Both the position numbers and the translations under genes were made by a program. 64,000 nt of DNA from Lasiodiplodia sp. COLG20 (lineage: Eukaryota; Ascomycota; Dothideomycetes; Botryosphaeriales; Botryosphaeriaceae), in contig VNWV01000004.1 in NCBI GenBank assembly GCA_009801085.1, forward strand, positions 3,160,543-3,224,542, given 5' to 3'. Below, piece by piece: positions 28,329 through 40,735 of this stretch; within the stretch, counting starts at the first letter, position 1, and every line of letters starts with the position of its first letter. Below the pieces are notes generated by a model. The model was not told the origin of the DNA. It made no database searches and saw only the letters and a list, made by a program, of their open reading frames with translations.

Positions 28329-30592
28329 TCAATGCGCGAATTGGAAATCCAGTCTTTTGTTTCCTTGGTCCGTCGTCGTAGCAAGATACTCCTCGCGTTC
28401 TTCTTGTGTCAGTGAGTTCCATTTCTTCGCCTTAGACTTATTGCGCCAAACGTAGTACGCCTTTGTAAGCAAGTACAGGATAATGTTCATGATGTTTACG
28501 GCGAGCAGGGCACGGTTTCCGCGGAGATAGCGGGGTTTGTCATCTGCGAACCGCGGTCAGCAGACGAGACAGGGAATCAGATACAGCAACGCACCTTCGC
28601 GATAGATGTTGGAGGCAATAATGCCGCTTGCCTGGACGAACATGTTGTACATCGCTGCAGATACAGTGCGAGACCGCACAGTGTTGGAGATGCGCGAATT
28701 CCAGGCCACCTGGATCGGATGGGCTGAAAAAATGTCAGTCCGTTTACTTAGCCCTTCCGGCTTGAATTCTTACCTGATGGGTAACTGAGAAAGATTGTCA
28801 TAATCGCCCAAGCCACCCACTGATTGAGCTGGTTGATATCCAGTACGTAGAGAACAAGCACAAAGGGGAATGCCCATATCTGCCCGATCATGGCCGTGAA
28901 AGTGAGATTGTGCCACACTTCAGCCAAGTACGTAATGCCCAGCATTGTGAAGATATGAATGACCTATCAAGTAAACAGTAAGCATTTTACATTATTACTT
29001 CTCGAGTTTGCCTTACTTGAGAAGGAATAACGAGCAAGTTCGTGGTAAATGTACTGAACCCGATCGATTTAAGTGTAAGCGTGAGGTAATTCTTTGGCGT
29101 AGCTAGTATAACATGTTAGTCTTGGGTGTTTGTACCCCATGTGGATAGCCACTTACTCATGGGGATCTGAAAGGTAAGGCCAAGGATATACAGTGGCCAG
29201 ATGTCAAAGTCCTTCAAACTCTGCCATAACATTTTGGGGGTGAGAGCTTCTCGGTTGTGCATGTCTGACTTGCTGGGGTCTTCACGGATGACACGATTGA
29301 CCATGATGGTCTCTTCCCTGAAGATCTGTTAGCAGGCGGAGTCATGAGCAAGCGAAGGATTGGAGAAACCTTACCTCTCACTGAACCAGCCTTTTTTACC
29401 ACGTGCCCAATTCGCCGTTTGTGTTGGCCCCGGCGGCATGAGGACATATGCAATCAGACCAATGACCAACGTTAAGATACCCTAATTCGTTAGACAGCTA
29501 ACAGTACTGAGGCATAAAGCTTCTCCTTACCTCAAGCAGGAATAGCCAACGCCAGCCCGAGTGTCCTTCGTGGCCCCGGAGGTGCAGGATACCGTAAGCG
29601 AGGAAGCTGGCTAAGATATCGGCAATGCTCATTGCAGTCCAGAAGAATCCCAACCGAAGAGAGAGTTCGTGGTGTTTATAAAAGTACGACAGGTACAGTA
29701 TAACCTGCGAGTATTAGAAGTGGAGAAGCATAACAAGATCGAGGGCTTACACACATCTGGAATGAAGCCGCCTTGTAAAATTCCAAGGAGAGCTCTGCAT
29801 GCGAGAAAGGAAGCTCGGCCGTCAAGCTTGAATTGTGCCGAAGCCACAATGGACCACAGGACCATCTGAGTTGGGATCCATCTATCGGGTCCTATCCACT
29901 TACTAACCAGCTGGGAGGGAAGCTCGGCGCAAAGGAAAGACAACTTGAACACTGTTTCTCCAAGATTGTAGTCATTAGTATTCATGCCAAGATCTCCGAG
30001 AAAATTGTCTGTAAGGGCCTGAGACAGATTGGAGCGGTCTAATTCCTGTGCGGATATCAGTAGTGACAACTGATCAGAGAGCGGGGAGATCTTACCAGAG
30101 CCATGAACATGATGCAGGCAAAAACCATGATGCGGAGGTCAATTTTGCGAATAAGTTTCTACACGGGTGAGCATCAGGTCGCAGTGGGCTATCGTTGGTA
30201 CATACGTATTCCTCTCCCCATGTCCATCTCGCAGACGGGTCAAAACGGTGGAGGTTTTCCCAGTCTGGACCGGGCTGATAGTGTTTGGCAAGATCCGGGT
30301 CATCGAAGACAGAGCGTTGGGTTGCGATAGCTGAGGTGTCAAATTTAGAGCCTCTCTGGAACCAGAATCTTCGTTCTGATCCAGGATGGCTCAGGAGCAG
30401 CTCGTCCGACTCCTTTCGTATCTCAACAGTTGGGGCTTTTTTCGAGTTCTTCTCGTCTTCGTATGCGACTGGGATAGTGTCCTGCGGATTTTTGTCCACG
30501 GGAGGGCCACCGAAGTCGTCTGCGCCTGAAGCCATGTCTCGTGCGTGCGAAAGCAAGGGTACAGTCTCCGGATTCTGGGATGAAGAGGACAT
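28329..30592 (-). CDS. MFS transporter, Dal5/allantoate permease-like (anion:cation symporter)
   Basis: Ten exons (30206-30592, 30096-30158, 29755-30045, 29531-29704, 29375-29481, 29157-29317, 29017-29102, 28774-28963, 28595-28723, 28329-28543) encode 600 residues; all joins keep frame with GT-AG introns. A ~130-residue polar N-terminus is followed by about twelve membrane spans. [20 protein letters not shown] after the first span and the [10 protein letters not shown] loop between spans are typical of the Dal5 family, which brings in organic anions such as allantoate, nicotinate, pantothenate, dipeptides or sulfonates at the plasma membrane. It is divergent from a TauD-type dioxygenase, which suggests a sulfonate substrate (inference). 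The unusually long N-terminus has an acidic/Ser-rich stretch possibly used in turnover. Confidence 0.9.
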
Positions 30593-31685
30593 GGTGATTG
30601 TATTGGCTTAAATACTGGAACTGCAGCTGAAATCGAGATGTGAGATAAGAGGAACCAGCGTTCGCGGACAGTGTTATTTTGCCAAGTAGCACGCAAGTGC
30701 TTGCATGTATGGGATCTGAAGGGGTGGCGGATGTACCATCCGGGTTTGGAGAAATCTCAACGAATCTTACCTTGTGCTTGGGGCGAAGAAGCAGGGAAGC
30801 AGCCGAACACCTGAAAACTTCGGACGTATTGCTTTTGCAGTCCTCTGGCCAAGAAGCATTGCCACGCTCTTATTTGCTTGGCCAGCACTCCATGATGATG
30901 CTCACGTGGAGCTCGGTAACGCTTATGGTGGGAGAACGGCGTTATTTGCCTCAGGCCGACGTAACGACAACACCAAACAAGGGTCGTGTGGAAAAACAAA
31001 ATATCTATTTTCAGCACTTTTCATCCTTCTTCATCCTATCAATTATGATCCAGTCAGTATCGAGCGCTTCTCATTGGTGAGGGCATTGCCCAGAAAGTCT
31101 GTCTATCACGCAATCAACCCCAGTAATTCATCATCCTGTGTGCGGGGTTATCGCACCTCATGGACACAGGACCCGATTTGAGCCATCACCGCAGACGAAT
31201 GAAAGTATTATGATACAAACCAGTGCCAGAGGAGTGGAGCATAGAATCAAAATACGTATTTGACGTGGACGCTCGAGAAGTGCTTAGTATCGATCAGCTT
31301 TGTCGCCAAAACGCTCACTTATCGACGAGGAAGATACGTGTCTCTGTGGCCACTGGCAACATTCTAGATTGTGCAATAGCTTTACCTCATCGGTCGCATA
31401 TCTATGGCGAGCGTCATGAGGCGCATAGCGAAAGCGATTTGGTCCGGCCCTTAGACGTGCATTACCCCACCACTGCACAACACAGCAATGCCATTTGACA
31501 GAGGTGCGGAGATAGGATTCAGGCTATCGCGCAATAATCTGGCAATATCACGGTAGACTGACACCCCTCTGCTGCTCCTGCGTATCATCTTGAGTATAAG
31601 TGTCCACCTTTGACCGTTTAATCGGGGCACCAACATTTGAACCCAGTACTCAGTAAATCCGCATCACAAAAAGTTCGTCCGAGCA
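30593..31685. promoter_or_regulatory. Shared divergent promoter region, transporter / TauD dioxygenase
   Basis: About 1.1 kb between the start codons of the Dal5-type transporter (minus) and the TauD-like dioxygenase (plus). No supported coding sequence. I could not recognise a clear sulfur-regulator (MetR/Cys3) site by eye. Confidence 0.45.
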
Positions 31686-32920
31686 ATGTCAACTGTAACT
31701 GAAACGGCGCGAGTCTTGGTTGACAACACCAAGGAAAAGCTTAGCTCAGCCACTTCCGAGCACCGGGAACCGTTGAAGCTCAGTGGTGTCCTTGATCAAT
31801 ACGAGCATTTTGATGTCACACCAGTGATCGGTAGAGAATTTCCCAATGCGAACCTGAAGGAGTGGCTCGAAGCGCCCAACTCTGATGAGTTGTTGCGGGA
31901 CTTGGCAATCACAAGTAAGCTCGGCCTTCCAAGCGGCTGACGGAAACTTGCTCACCAATTATTACAGTTTCGCAGCGCGGCGTTGTCTTCTTCCGGAAAC
32001 AAGATGGCATCACCAACGAACTTCAGAAACAGCTTGTCCTCCGCCTTGGCCAGCTTTCGTGGAACTCCGACAAGCCGAAGACCTCCGGCCTCCACATTCA
32101 CCCTGTTTCAAACAGTGGCCGAACTCTGGGAGGCAAGGACGATGAGATCAGCGTGATTTCCTCGGAACAACAGAAGCAAATTTACGCCAACACGCCTTAC
32201 AGAAAGAAGCAGAGCCACGCCGACGGATGGCACTCAGACATCACTTTTGAGCCAGTTCCCAGTGACTACGCCTTGCTCCGCTTGACAGAGCTCCCCAAGA
32301 CGGGTGGTGGTACGCCTCTCTAATTATCCTCGAGCAAGCGGAAAATGCTGACTACAATTTCAGACACTCTCTGGGCGTCCGGCTACGAGGTTTACGATCG
32401 CCTCTCCGCGCCGATCCAGAAGCTCCTCGAGTCTCTCACCGGCACCTATGCGCAGCCCATCTTCCAAGAAGCCGCCAAGAACAACAACTTCGAGCTCTAC
32501 AGCAAGCCGCGGGGCGCCCCCGAGAACGTCGGCACCGACCTCACTGCCACCCACCCCATCGTGCGGACAAACCCGGTCACGGGCTGGAAGTCCGTTTTCG
32601 CCGTTGGCCACCATGCCAAGCGTATCAACGAGCTAACCGAGGAGGAATCCGAGACCTTCCTGAAGTGGTTCGTCCGTTTGATCGTCGACAACCACGACTT
32701 GCAGGTCCGTCACCGGTGGCAGAACCCTAACGACCTCGCCATCTGGGACAACCGCAGCGTCTACCACACTGCCACGTACGACTATGACGGACTTGGGCCG
32801 AGGACGGGCCAGCGCGCAGTGAGCTTGGGCGAGAGACCCTACCTTGACCCGCAGAGCACAAGCAGGAGAGAGGCCTTGGCCAAGGAGGCGTCTGCAGAGG
32901 TGAAAGTTACCGAATCTTGA
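31686..32920 (+). CDS. TauD-family Fe(II)/2-oxoglutarate dioxygenase
   Basis: Three exons (31686-31914, 31968-32309, 32364-32920) encode 375 residues. The iron-binding residues are His165 and Asp167 in GWHSDITF and His325 in SVYHTATYD; Arg341 after it should bind 2-oxoglutarate. GVVFFRKQ near residue 81 is typical of the family. TauD enzymes hydroxylate taurine and other sulfonates so that sulfite is released; fungal relatives also act on other small acids. No signal peptide, so cytosolic. The divergent Dal5-type transporter could import the substrate. Substrate is inferred from family and neighbour only. Confidence 0.9.
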
Positions 32921-33186
32921 GGTTTTCTGAGAACAGCGCGCGACAGGATCCAAATCATCTGCACCTCGCTGTGCGAGTCAACTTCATCACGGTCTCATGA
33001 ATTTTTTAGTCTACGTAATCGTCTGAAATGACAGTTCAAGTTCCGCCTCTTGCAACATCGTTTCAGTTGCTCTTTTTTCTCGTAACAATTTAGTTTCCCG
33101 AAGTACTGAAGACACATTTACGTCCTTGTTCCAGTCATCCCTTTCTTTCTTACAGCCCCCAATTCCATCAGTGATAGACCCCTCTA

Positions 33187-34838
33187 TCACTTACACGCAG
33201 GATAATCCGACCCCATAGTCAGCCCCACAACCTGCGGATTCAAATTGTAAATCCTATCCGGACAATTATTCGTCACGCATCGTCCACCCGCCGCCCTCAT
33301 CACGACCTTCCCCTCCTTATTCAACACCTCCATCCGCTGAGACCCAGTATTCAGCGCCTGCGACACGCCCGAATTCAGGCCCGCTACAAGGTTCGTCGTG
33401 CCCCCCACCATCTTCCCACCACTATAAAACCGGACCTTCCAGCCAGCGACATCGGTGCCGGTCCCCACAACGACAGCCCACGCGACGACATCCTTGGCGG
33501 CGTCGTAGCCGAGCGGCTTCTGCGCGTACTGGTCGCCGCCGGGGCAGTTGGTCTGCGAGTTGATCGGCTTGTACCAGATGGCGCCGACGACGGGGCGCGC
33601 GGGCTGCAGCGCCGGCGGCCGCATGGCGGCGGGGCCCCCGCCGGCCTTGTAGGCGCGGATGAAGGAGGCGAGGAGCGGCTGGATCGACCAGTGCTGCGCG
33701 CGGCTGTTGGCGTAGGCGGCGGGCTGCGCGTCGCCGTTTTGCTCGGGCCAGAGGTTGCCGATGTAGTGGCCTTCGGGGCCGTCGTTCTGTGGGGAAGTCT
33801 TGTTAGTTGGGAGGAGGAGGAGGACTAGGGGGGAATTGAGAGGGGAGGGAACAAACGCACCCAGGTCAGGATTTCGACGTATTCGGGCTGAGGGTTCATA
33901 TTGAGGATGTTCTTCATGCGCTGGGTGAGGAGGTCTTCACCTGCGCGCCAGAGGCGAGCGCCGTACTGCAGTTTGCGTGGTCAGCCTTGTTTTCAAAGCT
34001 CGGGATATATCATGAGCTTACGGCATTCTTGTACTGGAGCATACTGAGACCTGTGATTTTTGGGTTAGTCCATATATTCGAAGTGATGACAGCAGCACCA
34101 TACCAATCATATAAGCCTTCTTCTTGTCCCTGGCACCATTGGCAACAGTCTTGTCAAGATTCATATCAGCCGTGTTTCGGTCACCGACCTTGGGCCAGCT
34201 TGATTCCCAACTAAACAGCCCATCGACAACCTCGCCCCAGTAGGACCACCATCCAGGAGCGGCGTCGTAGTATCCTTGCGTCTGATCAAAGTCCGGAACC
34301 AAATACACCTTGTTCGCCCACTTCTTCTTCCAATCAAGCCACACATCCTTCGTCGTGCCGCCGTCACCAAAAGTGCTGACAAACGGAAAGCCATTCGCGC
34401 CCTTCTGGTACGCGCCGTGGCCCATGAAGTCACGCAGGAGAGAGTCGTAGTCGCCCAGGCGCTTGCCCGCGCCGCCGGAAGCCCACAGGTCCAAGCTGAA
34501 GAATAGCTTGAACTTCGGGTACTTGTCACGCGTGAAGTCGAACATCTTGTTCAGTGCATCTCGGACGAACGGCTGCGTTGGGTCGCCAATGTTGAGTGCA
34601 AAGCCGTCGAGTCCCATGGCGGCGGCATCTTTGATATCTTGCTGCGCGTGAGCCGCCGTGACGGTGCCAACCTGTGGTTGCGTGAGCGTAAGACAGAAGG
34701 CACTGTATGGAGAGTAAGAGAGAATGAGGAAGGACGAACCATGTAGTGGGCGAAAACGAGCTTCTGGGAAACCGCCTGCCCTGTGAGCAGCAGGACGCAG
34801 AAGGCGACCAGCGTTATGAGCGAGGCCGGAGCACGCAT
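33187..34838 (-). CDS. GH71 alpha-1,3-glucanase (mutanase), secreted
   Basis: Five exons (34740-34838, 34104-34671, 34022-34050, 33861-33965, 33187-33786) encode 466 residues. The 29-base third exon joins AYMIG to SMLQYKNA and is required to keep frame. A signal peptide ends near AVSQ (residue 25). KLVFAHYMVGTV, GLDGFALNIG, FKLFFSLDLW and VYLVPDFDQT are typical of GH71 enzymes, which cut alpha-1,3-glucan of fungal cell walls; EILTWNDGPEGHYIG lies in the conserved catalytic part. The C-terminal ~110 residues (from about VVGAIWYKP) form a beta-rich region with a cysteine pair. Likely roles are wall remodelling or degradation of other fungi. No separate binding module is recognised. Confidence 0.92.
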
Positions 34839-36704
34839 GGTCTATTGAAAGGAGAATATTGTGAAATGGATCAAGTATTGAATTTCATCTGCTTGCGCAA
34901 GGCAACGCATAGCGGGGAGAAGATGGATGGAGGATCCATGTCAATGATAAGTGTCACTGCGGTATGGTCAAAGAATTAGTGGAAGATTGTCCCCATACAC
35001 ACAGGAAAGGTTTAACGAGACAAAGACATCAAGCTCTATCAACTGCCATGACGTCGATTTAGAATATTTTCGTGATTGGGCAAGCATCCGCGGGGCAGAG
35101 CTTTCGCTCTCCGGAAGGCCACTGAAGTGACCAAAGAGTAAGTCGGGGCTTGAGCATCGAATCAGAGGTGGTGGCTGGCATCGGCACCTTTCATTGATGA
35201 GCTGCGTTTATGTTTTCCATCAGAACCAAATTTCTGACGAGGGTGGCTGCTTTTGTGGGGTTACGATACTCGAATGGCTCTTGTGAGAAACTGCTTCCGG
35301 ATGATGTCCTTGTAGTGGGGGATGAAGTCCAATTAATCCGATCTCATGGTGTCTTTGTGATAATTTCCAAGGGTTTGGAGTGGAGTTCTCAAGTCTGTTT
35401 CATTCAAAAGTGCTTTGTCCATAAGTGGTAACGTCAAGCAGCGACTCTTGCTTTTAAACCATCTTAGAAATTTCCGCATGAAGCTAGCGTCTTGGCCATG
35501 AGCTCAGCCTTGAGATTCATCTGGAAGAGCTTGACGTCAAGATGATCCATCTATTCTCGAGAATATGTCTGTAGCGATTTCCGATGCTTTCTCCTTGGCG
35601 TGGCAATCCCACGAAGCGAATATGATGGGCTGATTCAGCAGACAATGCATTGTCAAGTCGAACGCATCACAAGACAATGGCGTCCTCGAACTGTAATCAA
35701 CCGATTAGACAGTGCAAGCACGTCGAGATTGTACTTTTGTACTTACGAGAGGCTTTTTCGATGAACAGCATCCTCCTAGCCGTCAACTAAATCAAATCTG
35801 CGCTTATTACTGACTCACCTTGGAATTACAAGCACACACCAAGCACATTTGATCGACTATCGATCTCACAGACGGTGCAACTGTGCAGACAGGTCAGTAA
35901 TGAGTCCTGCGCGGAAAACCAGCAGAAAATCTTAAGAATGCCCAACCCTTCAACGACTGCCGTAAGCGATGGCACAGTGGATTATAAGATCATGCCTCCC
36001 AAGTCTCGTGAAGGGCAGTGTTTGAAGCAAAATGCAGCACACACTTACATAGATAGGCTACGGAGTTTGATTACACAGAAAATCACGTTTCTCTTCGCAT
36101 TGATGAGAGAGCTTGGGCCCAAAGGCACTAAGGTGGTTCTGGTCAGAAGGCAGGCGAGAACGAGCACTGCATTGCTTAAATCCAAGGCTAGGGCTGCACG
36201 CTTGCGCATGCTCAGGCGCCCAGCAAACCTTGTACGAGGAATTGCCATGGCAGCGGAGAGACAGCTGCTTATCGAATTAGCTTTTCATGCGGCCGAGGTG
36301 ACACCGTCGGGTGCGATGCGGAAGAGCGGCAGTATTCAATCAGACCCGACTCGCGAGGGTGCCTGATGAGGGCGGGAACAGCGGCCTCGACTCGCCAGGA
36401 CGAGACGGTTGCGGGCAATGGAGCGAGAAACGGTGACGACACGCAGCGCGACCAAGCCTGGTTGGGCGCTAGCGCGTCATCGCCGATGCCCAGCAAGCAT
36501 TTGGCGGGGCAGCGACAGTGACGGCGGCGGCTCGCGGCAGAAAAATACAAACATCTGCTGATTGCGCTGTACTTCCTCTTCTCCTCCGCACTTCTCACCA
36601 TTCTCCCCAGACTTCTTCGTCGCACCTACTTCCGCCCTTTCGCCCAGCCCTCGCGCATCTATCCCTTCCACCAGTACTCCCGCGCCTTCACCCCACCCGC
36701 AAAA
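34839..36704. other. 1.9-kb intergenic region
   Basis: Divergent region between GH71 (minus) and spermidine synthase (plus). The last ~150 bases before 36705 are strongly pyrimidine-rich on the plus strand (cttctcctccg-type), as in promoters and leaders of highly expressed fungal genes. A frame at 35875-36366 is open but has no domain or signal peptide and is not called. Confidence 0.5.
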
Positions 36705-37747
36705 ATGAGCGAGATCGCCCACCCCACCATCAAGGGTACCTCGTCCTCCCCCGCCTTCAATTGCGCATCAATTGACAACCTCTGCAGATGGCTGGTTCCG
36801 TGAGATTTCCGACATGTGGCCCGGCCAGGCCATGACCCTCAAGGTCAACCAGGTCCTCCACCACGAGAAGAGCAAGTACCAGGACGTGCTCATTTTCGAG
36901 TCCTCCGACTACGGCACCGTCCTCGTCCTCGACAACGTTATCCAGTGCACCGAGCGCGACGAGTTCTCCTACCAGGAGATGATCACTCACCTGGCCATGA
37001 ACTCGCACCCCAACCCCAAGAAGGTGCTCGTCATTGGTGGCGGTGACGGCGGTGTTCTCCGCGAGGTTGTCAAGCACGACTGCGTCGAGGAGGCCATCCT
37101 GTGCGACATTGACGAGGCTGTCATCCGCCTCTCCAAGAAGTACCTGCCCGGCATGAGCGTCGGCTTCCAGCACCCCGCCGTCCAGACCATCGTCGGCGAC
37201 GGCTTCAAGTTCTTGGCCGACCGCCAGAACGAGTTCGATGTCATCATCACCGACTCCTCCGACCCCGAGGGCCCCGCCGAGTCCCTCTTCCAGAAGTCCT
37301 ACTTTGAGCTGCTCAACGGCGCCCTGCGCGAGGGTGGTGTCATCACCACGCAAGGTTGTAAGCCCCCACCTCCCCTGCAACTACACAATTTCATTTAAAC
37401 GAAAGAAAAATCACCCGTCAATTGCAAGGAAATAGTCGGTTAACCAATTCTTTTCCCCGCACGCAGCCGAGAACCAGTGGCTCCACATGCCCCTCATCGC
37501 CAAGCTCATGAAGGACTGCAAGGAGGTCTTCCCCACCGTCGAGTACGCCTACACCACCATCCCCACCTACCCCTCCGGCCAGATCGGCTTCATGGTCTGC
37601 TGCAAGGACGCCGACCGCGACGTCAAGAAGCCCGTTCGCTCCTGGTCCACCGAGGAGGAGGAGAAGCTGTGCAAGTACTACAGCAAGGAGATCCACGAGG
37701 CTTCTTTCGTTCTGCCCAACTTTGCTCGCAAGGCTCTGAGGCAATAG
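36705..37747 (+). CDS. spe3: Spermidine synthase
   Basis: Three exons (36705-36735, 36788-37357, 37467-37747) encode 293 residues, as in yeast Spe3. The first exon has only ten whole codons and joins to [15 protein letters not shown]. The decarboxylated-AdoMet site is VIGGGDGGV; the catalytic/putrescine loop is [23 protein letters not shown] and [14 protein letters not shown] follow. It transfers the aminopropyl group of decarboxylated S-adenosylmethionine to putrescine in the cytosol. At the second intron I chose the GTAAGC donor, giving TTQGSENQ; a GTTGTA donor three bases earlier would give TTQAENQ and cannot be excluded. A housekeeping gene, about 26 kb from the telomere. Confidence 0.96.
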
Positions 37748-38912
37748 ATGATTTACATCTAAAAGGAGGGTTGGGAGGGGCGTATTGCTCTTAAGTGAGC
37801 GGAAATTTCGTTATTAGACGGTATCGGACATGCAGATACCTGGGTAAAAAAGCAATGGATGATTTACGGCCAGTCTGGGTCAATGATATCGTTGGTGATC
37901 AAAGCGCAGAAATACTTCAAGCACGCCCTGGCGACATGGAATGAAAAACTTCACGAGTCAGTCGTATACGAGTTATGCCCAACTTTTCATCTTACATGCA
38001 AGCGTCTCTTCTCAGTCGCCCGAATTCCTCATTTGACCAGCACTTCAACTCGCCTTGGTAATAAGCACCCTTGCCGTTATTTTCAATCATGCATAACACA
38101 TCATATGGTTGTCACAAACGATGTGTTTCCCCGCTGTAAGTGGATCCAATTCGTCATGTTCTTGGATGCTCCCACCACACCACTCCGCATTCGAGCTCAC
38201 CGGCATCAAAACGGGTGGCAAAAAGAAACGGCTTTCCCTAATCTACCCAGAGCTACCGATCACACCATATGATATTCACATACAGAGGTGAACCCAATGT
38301 CTGGGTGCATTTTTTTTATTTTCGAAACTCGCATTTACGTCCAGACATCTTCTTCAACTACCTATGGAAGTGTAATGTAGTGTACTTTGTGGGGTACAGC
38401 AGACCCGATCTTTTGCAGCTCACCGCATGGCACCGTATCCAATAGCCTGGACTGATCTCCCATCCAGTCGGAAAGCCGTGTTCTCGTCTTCCCATCCTCA
38501 TCACTATTCCCGCGTCACAGAGACCAACACTTCGCTAGAGTTGATTATTTTGTTCGCGGCTGTTGCCATCGGTGCAACAATGCACTTCTTTCTAGTCGTC
38601 CGAGCTCCCACACTAGAACTACACGGCATATGCGAGGATTGTGGGGACGGGAGGAACCCCACGAGATGACCGCAACCCAAGTCTTCCCGCTTGCGGATTG
38701 GCGATAGACGTGTCGTTGCGGGCTCAATCTCTCCATCCATGTCAATGTCCAAACACAACATCTTCGTCTCGGCCAGTGCTCTTAGTATCGCTGGTCTGTG
38801 GCGATTGATATATGTGAGACTCCATGATGCCGCAAAACCTCGATCAGAAGGAAGCTTGTATCCGGGATGATCGCTCGTCGCTAACGAATCCGATAAATCT
38901 CGGTGCACACTC
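37748..38912. other. Convergent intergenic region
   Basis: Between the 3' ends of spermidine synthase and the tRNA isopentenyltransferase gene. Frames at 37859-38272 and 38427-38908 are open but unsupported; no repeats noted. Confidence 0.5.
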
Positions 38913-40462
38913 CTACTTCTGATCGTTCACCAACTCGTCGAAGGCAGCCATCGTTGACTCGACATCTCCAGCCTGAGTGTCCACTTCCTCTTTCGGCTCC
39001 TTGGGCTGCTTCTCTGGACGACCCGCTCCAGCCGCTTCCTTCTGCCTGCGCTTCTTCTCTCTTACCTTATGACCGCGACTCTGCACGTGCTTGTTCCAGT
39101 CACTCTCTGTGACAGCCACAGTATTACACGTCTCGCAGGTTCTCCTCTGCCACATATCCCTGCGTTCGCTGAGGTCATATTCGCGTTTCGGCGTCAACAT
39201 CTCCGCTGCGGCTTCCGAGATGCTTTGCGGCTCTGGAAGAGGCTCGCCGTTCAGAAAATTTGCGGCCAGATCAAGCGCCGGTACTTCGACAGTTTCCTGC
39301 CATCGAGACAGATCCGAGCCGTCGAGAAGGTACAAGCTCTTCATCGCATTTGCGTTGGCAAGAGCATTCATCAGCTTGATGCGTATCCACCGGATCTGTC
39401 TCTTGGCGTACTGGCGGGTCCCGGCCTGAACCTGCTCGATGGCTTGCGTTTTGAGTTTTGCCAGCTCTTTTTCATCTGCGGAGCTGGCAATGAGAGCACG
39501 CTGGTAGGCTTCAAACTCTTTGTACCCGATCGAAACCCATATGCCACGGGTTCGATCAACGGGATGGCCCTCCGACTCTTGTTGCTGCAGGAAGCGGTCA
39601 AGCTCGTCTACCTCGGAAAGCAGCCCATTCGCCAGCATCTTCTCCACGCGAGCATCTAGCCGGGCACGGAGAGGCTCGTTCGCGGCGTGCACCCAGAAGA
39701 GCAAGGCAGGGAATCTTTGCGTTCCGGACGCTGCTCCTTCCTCGGCGCCGTCGGCTGCGGTGGCAGGCTGCTTCCGCAAGCTTTGCTGTTCCTCATAGAG
39801 TTGCGAGGCTGGTTTGCCGGTCTTCAACCAGATCTCCAGGGAGCGCTGGATCTTACGGCGGTCATTGGGGTGCCAACGGTCTGCCATTACCGAATCGACT
39901 TCCCGGAGCTTGGCTAGAATCACCTCGGTAGGCTCGTCCAGGATTGGATATTTCTCGCTGTCTGTGTTTTCCGGCGTGGGCTCTTCTGGTTGCTGGGCGC
40001 CGTCGGCAAGACTCTCCTTGAACAGCAAAGACTGGATGTAGTAGTGAGTACCGCCGACAATGATGGGCAGCTTTCCACGAGAATGGATGTCATCAACTAC
40101 GGTCAGAGCTCTTTTGACAAATTCAGTGACAGTCCAGGTATCCTCAGAATGGGTGATGGTGCCAAGCAAATGGTGAGGAACAGCTTTCATTTCTTCCTGG
40201 GTGATCTTATTGGTGATGACGGGCAAGCCTTCGTAGAGTTGCATGGCATCGCTATTGATAATTTCGCCATTGAAGCGGCAGGCCAGCTCAACAGCAAGCT
40301 ACACGGCACAGTCAGACAAAAGCGACTGGACTAGAAAATGCATGGTCCTACCTGAGACTTGCCTGTGCCCGTAGCGCCGATGACGGCAATGACAGGCTTC
40401 TGAGGCTGACAACGGGCCATGGTGTTGATGCCTCTCCGCAAAATTCCGGTGGCTCTCAGCAT
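38913..40462 (-). CDS. mod5: tRNA dimethylallyl (isopentenyl) transferase
   Basis: Two exons (40352-40462, 38913-40298) give 498 residues from this start. The P-loop GATGTGKSQ is interrupted right after by the 53-base intron and continues LAVELA; NSDAMQLYEGL follows, then VGGTHYYIQSLL, both typical of the MiaA/MOD5 family. Near the C-terminus is the eukaryote-specific C2H2 zinc finger (CETCNTVAVTESDWNKHV, then SRGHK) followed by a lysine/arginine-rich tail. The enzyme adds an isopentenyl group to A37 of tRNAs with A36-A37-A38, in cytosol and mitochondria. Three in-frame starts are possible (40573, 40462, 40423); the 40462 start gives MLRATGILRRGINTMAR, which resembles a mitochondrial presequence, and 40423 would give a cytosolic form, as known for yeast MOD5. 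Confidence 0.93.
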
Positions 40463-40735
40463 GCATACAGAAACGGAGTAGTCGTTCGTCGGAGCTGCCC
40501 GCTTTTGCAGAGCGTCACAGCGCGAGAGGAATCTTTCTTTCGCCTGCGAAAAGTGCTGGCCGGTAGGCGCCAACCCACTCCAGTGCTAGGCTGTCGGATT
40601 TGCGTGCTTGTGGCGGTCGGCGCCGCGCGACCGACATCATCCCGCCATCCTCTGGTGAAATACGGTGCCGCGCCCCGCCATGTAGCTTTCACAGTCATTC
40701 CTTCTTTCCACTCCACCCAATTTTTTACTTTCAAA
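40463..40735. promoter_or_regulatory. Bidirectional promoter, mod5 / caf16
   Basis: 273 bases separate the start codons of the isopentenyltransferase (minus) and the CAF16-type ATPase (plus). Pyrimidine-rich sequence precedes the plus-strand ATG. The longer possible mod5 start at 40573 would lie inside this region. Confidence 0.6.
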
